A stretch of 64,000 nt of DNA. Origin: Atrichornis clamosus. Lineage: Eukaryota > Chordata > Aves > Passeriformes > Menuridae. The position numbers were made by a program, and so were the translations under genes. The stretch lies in contig WBMZ01003077.1 of assembly GCA_013400975.1 (NCBI GenBank), forward strand, positions 1 to 64,000, written 5' to 3'. Within the stretch, counting starts at the first letter, position 1. Every line of letters begins with the position of its first letter. Under the pieces are notes generated by a model. It did not search any database. It worked only from the letters and a program-made list of their open reading frames with translations, and was not told where the DNA came from. Below, in pieces: positions 58,911 to 64,000 of the stretch.

Positions 58911-58992
58911 AGGGACAAGTGACAGGACGAGAGGAAATGGCCTCACGTTGTCCCACGAGAGGTTGAGATTGGACATTAGGAAAAGTTTCTTC
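58911..58992 (+). mobile_element. CR1 LINE fragment (upstream piece)
   Basis: gacaggacgagaggaaatgg, cctcacgttg, gaggttgagattggacatta and ggaaaagtttcttc match the body of the CR1 3' region. It starts within about 50 bp of the PRPF18 promoter CTCF-like motif. It may be part of the same copy as 59,348-59,561. Confidence 0.88.
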
Positions 58993-59347
58993 AGTATCCA
59001 TGTAATATCATGCTGCTGTTGGAAGCAGATTATTTAAAATTATATATTGACCGTAAATGATGGTAATTATGGTACAGAGATAAAATACAGATGCTTACTA
59101 ACAAGCAATGTAGCAAAAGAGGTGGAATATGACTTTTACAGGGGTCTTTCCCTGTTTTAGTACAGCTGGTTTTACAAAGGGGTGTTACTGACAGGTTCTT
59201 TAAAGGGAGCCTTCGTGCAATTTTATCAGTTGTCTTCCCTGTTTAATTTGAAAATCTTTGGGGAAAAGTCTCTCTGACTGTGTGTTTGTACAGTGCCTTG
59301 TGGGATGGGCATTGGTTGCAGATGACAGCTAATATCAGATAAATTGT

Positions 59348-59561
59348 GGCCTCAGGTATTAAGAAAAATTTCTTCCCCAAAAGGTTTGTCAAGCACTGAA
59401 CAGGCTGCCCAGGGAAGTGATGGAGTCACCATCCCTGGAGGTATTTAAAAGATGTGTAGGTGTGGGACTTGGGGACATGGTTATTGGTGGGCTTGGCAGT
59501 GCTGGGTTAATGACTGGATTCAATGATTTTGGATTACTTTTCCAACCTAAACGACTCAATG
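59348..59561 (+). mobile_element. CR1 LINE fragment (3' piece)
   Basis: ggctgcccagggaagtgatg, gagtcaccatccctggaggt, gggacttggggacatggtta, gggcttggcagtgctgggtt and the end ttttccaacctaaacgact are diagnostic CR1 3' sequence. The terminal octamer repeats are degraded. Confidence 0.95.
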
Positions 59562-60611
59562 AGACTGGTTACTGGCCAGTCATACAGGATACAAATTCCA
59601 TGTGGGAAGGTGGGATGCCTGTGATGTCTGGTTTCTGCCTCTTTCAGGCCTAGATGACTGAGGTAGCTGGTAGGGACTGAACTCCTTAGTGTATATAGCC
59701 CAAAGTTAAATGCTTTTGTCATCAGGCACACAACATTCGTGACACAGGTAGTAACGTAAAGAAATCTCTTGTTTTGCTCATTTACCTGTTTTACTCCAGC
59801 TCTTTCCATCCTGTGTCTTGTAAACTCCAAGGGGTCCAGAAAAAGCTTTGAAGAATGATTAAGAACAGCCAGTTTTCACTATGCTTAACTTGATCAGGGG
59901 TATACCTCTCTAGAGGCAAAGGCCACTGAACCTGGAAGCGTGGAAGTAAGTCAGTGTAACTTTAGCTCCTCTGTTTTGCTTAGGAGCAGCCTGGCTGGTG
60001 GCAGCATCTCTGTTTCCTGTTGCTATATGCTATAGCACACAACAACTTTTCCCTCCCTAGGTCCTCTCAGATTTTTCTTCACCTTTAGGTCCTCCCAGAT
60101 TTTTTCCTTGCCTTTCCCCATTGTAAGCTCCATTGCTTCAGTAGCTATTTTGGAAAACTGTAACCACAACTGGCTTTTCACCCACTTTAGATAACCTGAG
60201 CTGTGGGCCACGGCTTTTCCTTGCAGAAAGTGGCTTATTGGTTTACAGGTGTTGTTTAACCCCAGGCTGGAGGGTTCTGGATTTAGAAGTCATGCTCTGC
60301 TTTACCTCAGGCTTGAATGCAATCGCTTTGCAATGAGGAAGCAGGAAGAGTCCTCCTACGCTTTTTCATAGTTCTCCTAAAAGGAAATTATATCACATCT
60401 GATGGTGATAGGATCCAAGAATGTCTCTGTATGAGTCCGGGGGAAATGAGCCCACATTCGGGTAAGGGCACAAGTCAGGAAGCTGTAGGAATACTCTGTA
60501 GTGGACTTCATGGTAAATGAATGCAGATGCTTGTGTCAGAGCACCAGCTGCCCCCTCAGTTTACTGCAGAGTACACACAACCTTAACCTTGCTTCATTTC
60601 CTGCTCCAGTT

Positions 60612-61156
60612 TGACATTGGCCTGGTTTTGGCTGGGATAGAGTTAACTTTCTTCCTCGTACCTGGTGCAGTTCTGTGGTTTGGAACTAGTATGAGGATAA
60701 CTTATAACACGTTGTTTTAGTTGTTGCTAAGCAGAGTTTATACTAAGTCAAGGACTTTTCAGCTTCTCACATCCAGCCAGCAATGAGACCAGGGGACACA
60801 AGAAGTTGGGAGAGGACACGACAGCTGACCCCAGCTACCAGAGGGATATTCCACACTGTATGGCATCACACTCAGGATATATAATGAGTGGGGGGAAGCT
60901 GGCCAAGCACTGCTGCTCAGGAACTGGCTGGGCATCGCTCAGCAGGTGGTGAGCAATTGCACTGTGCATCACTTGTTTTGTATATTCTAATATTATTATT
61001 ACCATCATTATTTTCTTCCTGTGCTGTCCCACTGCACTGTCTTTCCTCAATCCACTAGTCTTCTCACTTTCACTCTTCTGATTCTCTCTCACATCCCTCT
61101 GCTGTGAGGGGAGAGTGAGAGAGCTCCTGTGCAGTGGCTGAGATTAAACCATGACA
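60612..61156 (+). mobile_element. Solo LTR of an avian endogenous retrovirus (ERVL-like)
   Basis: It opens TGACATTGG and ends CCATGACA, an imperfect inverted terminal pair with TG...CA ends. Internal words include ggttttggctgggatagagt, agttgttgctaagcagagtt, caaggacttttcagcttctc, ggcatcgctcagcaggtggt and gagcaattgcactgtgcatc. I associate these with widespread bird ERVL-type LTRs. No internal retroviral genes flank it, so it is a solo LTR. I find no clean target-site duplication, which fits an old copy. The exact 5' edge is uncertain by about 10 bp. Confidence 0.82.
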
Positions 61157-64000
61157 GACATTATATCTCAATTAGAGACAGTGCAAAAGGAAGGAGGAAG
61201 GCCAACTCACACACAAGTATTCACAAGAAAGATGCAATTACTGTCAGGTGACTCTTAAACCAAAGACCTCCCAGTTTGTAAAAACCAAAACAAATAAGGT
61301 GTCAAGGAGGGGTATAAGGGACAAGGAAGCAGTTGATAAGTTTATGTTGGTAACACAACTTTGGCAAGGTTGGAAAGTAATGCTGTACCTCTAAAAGGTG
61401 CCTAAAAGTTCACTAACAATGACTCAACTTTCCCAATTGCCCTTCTTCCACTACTCCTGGTTCTGTGCTCTCTTGCCTCCAAATCAAAGCATCCTATAAT
61501 GTAAATTCCCGCTGTGGTCAAGACAGTTGTCTTGTCCTGTGGACAAGAAGTGGCAATCTACAGAGTACCACACCTCCCAAAAGTTACTGAATGCATGCAA
61601 ATATATAGTTATGTTGGCTCTGTTTTTCTGAGGACATTGACCAATATCTCCCTGAAGAAGGAAAGGGAGAAAAAAATCTTTGGTGTCATCCATCTATCCC
61701 CTTGGGATTTCTCTTTTTGAAGAGAGGTTACAAAACCTTCTAATGTGTAAGAAGTGGTGGTATCTTCTTGTTCTTTCACTGACACCTCATGGAGAGATCC
61801 AGTCTCACTTCCTGTCGGATCTGCAGGGTAGCAAATCTGTTTAACTCCTCTTTGCCCTGAGGTCAGGGCAGCGTTTTCTGAGGGACATGGATTGTTGAGA
61901 TGGTTGGGTCAGGTCTCGGCTGGACACTGTTCAAAGCTGCTCTGTTCCTCAGAACACCTTCCCGAGGCTGTATCTATGCCGGCAATTGGTTACGGTCCCT
62001 GCCTGCTTCGTTATGGATCTCTCCTGCTTTGGCTCCACTCTCCATTCACACACGATCCTTGGCTCTAGGGTGGGTATCTGGGGCTCTGCTTGCTGGACGA
62101 ACTCATGGTGCATGTGAAAGCTCACACTGTGAGCTCTCGCCCTTGGACCATGCAATGGAAACTGTTCCTCCACACCACTTCTCTTAAAAGTCTCCATTGT
62201 TCTGAGGAGCCCTCAGGCTGCAGAGACTGTTTAACTGTCTTATGAAAGCAGACAATTCCTTCCCTGTGCTAGTCCCTCATCCATGCAATGATCCCTTAGA
62301 TGATATCACTGCATAAGGTGTTTTTAACATGGTGAAATGTGTGCTTTTCCAAGTTGTATTTCAGACAATCAGTTTATCATATATGGCATTACTCTACTCA
62401 TTAGAGTTGATTAGATCATTGCTATAAATCCAAAGCTTGACTATTTGTTTTTCACTGCTCCTGTTCTGCTTTTCAGGGCAATACTGCTGGTTTGGGACAA
62501 CTATGGCTGGGCATTTCTGTCTCTCATGGAATTAATAAATGTGATATTTGCTGTCAGGGCTGTAGCCAGGCCTTTAAGATCTCCCAAAACCACATGCAGA
62601 GTCTTGAGAGCTCACAGCAGCTGAGCTTGGGTCTGGAAGCAATAGTGTTACCCACGTTTTCCCTAGATCCAGGTTTCCACAGACCTCTGGAACAACCCCA
62701 CAGAGTTAACCGCAAAGCTACTTTGAAATAATTTCCTCCACAACATTCCATATGAAATCAAGACTGGAAAGGGAAATCTAGAAGTTACTCAAAATCTTGG
62801 AACATTCATAAGAGCCTTGTAAGCAATAGAAATACAAGCTTAAAACATATATGAGGTGTTTCATTCCAATTTCTTGCTAGTTAAGTGATTGCTCAGCTTT
62901 ATCTGCTGCAAGCCAACTGTCAACTTACAGAAAGATTATTGAAGGCAGCTCAAATAACCCAGTTTCACTAAAATAACCCAGATGTCATCTATTCGCCAAA
63001 GTGGTAAAACGGATCAGAATAATTTTGGTTGCTCTCAGTGGCTGTATTCAGTCTACATTTAGTTGTTTTCAGGTTGTATTCAATACTTCAGGGGCATCCA
63101 GTTTCACTTATCTATTTGATATTAAAACAGAGGAAACCCCCAGCTCAGCCAGCATATGCTTCCACTCATACACAGGAGGCAGAACTGATGCCTTACAGCT
63201 GACCAAAATTGCAGAACTTATTTCAAATAACAAGGGCACAAATGACTCTTGGAAATCTTTTTCAGATAGGTACAGGATACCTTTTATTCATCTTCAAAAC
63301 ATTATAAGAAAAAAGACATTGGATAAAATTGCCTTTATATCATGACTAAGTATGTCCACTGCTGACAAAGGGAGCTCCACAACCAGGCTCACTCTTTTCT
63401 TTGTGTATTAAAGCAGTCCTTAACTTTTTGGGAGGGTTTAACCCACCTAATTCCCCAATCTTTGCCCCCAGCTTTACTTTGCTTACAAGTACCTCAAACT
63501 TGTCACACCCACAGGGCACCTCTGGGTGTTCTATCTGACATGGTAGTATTTCTGCTAAGGATTGCAGATCCTTCCCTACAGTTCTGACATTGGGGATGGG
63601 CCTATCCCCTCCATTTAGTCAATTTAAGCCACTAATACTAGGCTTGCTTTTTCTTATATACCTTTTCAAACAGTAACACACAATCTCCAGGAGGTCACAG
63701 CCTGAGCAACACTCAGCTAGAGGGAAGACTGAGGAAGAAGTTTGGGATAGCGCTCCACCATGGGTGTCCAAATCCCACTGGCAAAGACAATGAAAGACCA
63801 TGGGCAGAAAAAAGTTGCCACACTTCTAAAAAACAGAAGTCTTCCAAAGAGTATGACATCTGTGCATCATGAAGGTGGTATTTGAATTTGGTTTGTTTTG
63901 CTTTTTAAAGTATCACTTGATTAGTTCTCATGGTAAGTCAACCCCTGCAGATCCTCTGTGCCAGGACACACCTCTGTAATGCACTGTTAAAATAGCTGGG
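61157..64000. other. Upstream intergenic flank, nothing identified
   Basis: About 2.8 kb beyond the solo LTR. Open frames here (for example 63,001-63,345 plus strand) have no recognisable domain. No CR1 end or RNA gene is visible. Confidence 0.55.

Noticed and set aside
58339..59037. 220-codon minus-strand and 147-150-codon plus-strand open frames around the PRPF18 start
   Set aside because: They are caused by the GC-rich CpG island. The true frame is the 66-nt PRPF18 exon 1.
63001..63345. 114-codon plus-strand open frame upstream of PRPF18
   Set aside because: No recognisable domain, no splice context and AT-rich composition. Most likely chance, or an unrecognised repeat remnant.

Overview
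This window is vertebrate nuclear DNA and almost certainly comes from a bird. It carries intron-rich genes with GT-AG introns, several CR1 LINE 3' ends with the characteristic avian ATTCTATGATTCTATG-type terminus, and a solo LTR that resembles ERVL-type LTRs common in songbird genomes. I find no bacterial, plasmid or phage features. The two genes are neighbours on human 10p13, so the order matches conserved synteny as I remember it.

Plus strand, 161 to about 39,815: the 3' two thirds of FRMD4A. Twelve coding exons are in the window. They run from the end of the FERM domain, through the coiled-coil/CUPID (DUF3338) region, to the Ser/Pro-rich tail. All exon phases are mutually consistent and together encode 776 residues plus stop, ending in -STDE at 34,345. 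A second, phase-compatible terminal exon at 36,056-36,158 would instead give a C terminus ending -GTLV, a class I PDZ ligand. The region from 36 to 39.8 kb looks like a long distal 3' UTR. It contains a CR1 fragment, a Pumilio-type element next to a hairpin, and an ATTAAA poly(A) signal at 39,793.

Minus strand, about 42,875 to 58,784: PRPF18, complete. Ten coding exons add up to exactly 342 codons plus stop, and I know the human protein to be 342 aa. The start codon lies in a CpG island with an ETS/GABP-like site, a YY1-like match over the ATG, and a near-consensus CTCF motif. The two genes converge tail to tail with about 3 kb between their poly(A) signals.

58,800 to 64,000: upstream flank of PRPF18. 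It holds two CR1 fragments that may be one interrupted copy, a diverged solo LTR at about 60,612-61,156, and otherwise unassigned DNA.

FRMD4A is a polarity scaffold (cytohesin/Arf6 and Par3) and PRPF18 is a second-step splicing factor. They are neighbours, not functional partners. I see no evidence of a wholly new biological system. The best leads are the alternative PDZ-ligand terminal exon of FRMD4A with a further candidate coding exon beside it, a 20-bp minisatellite starting 13 bp after a FRMD4A splice donor, and a CTCF motif at the PRPF18 promoter next to fragmented CR1.
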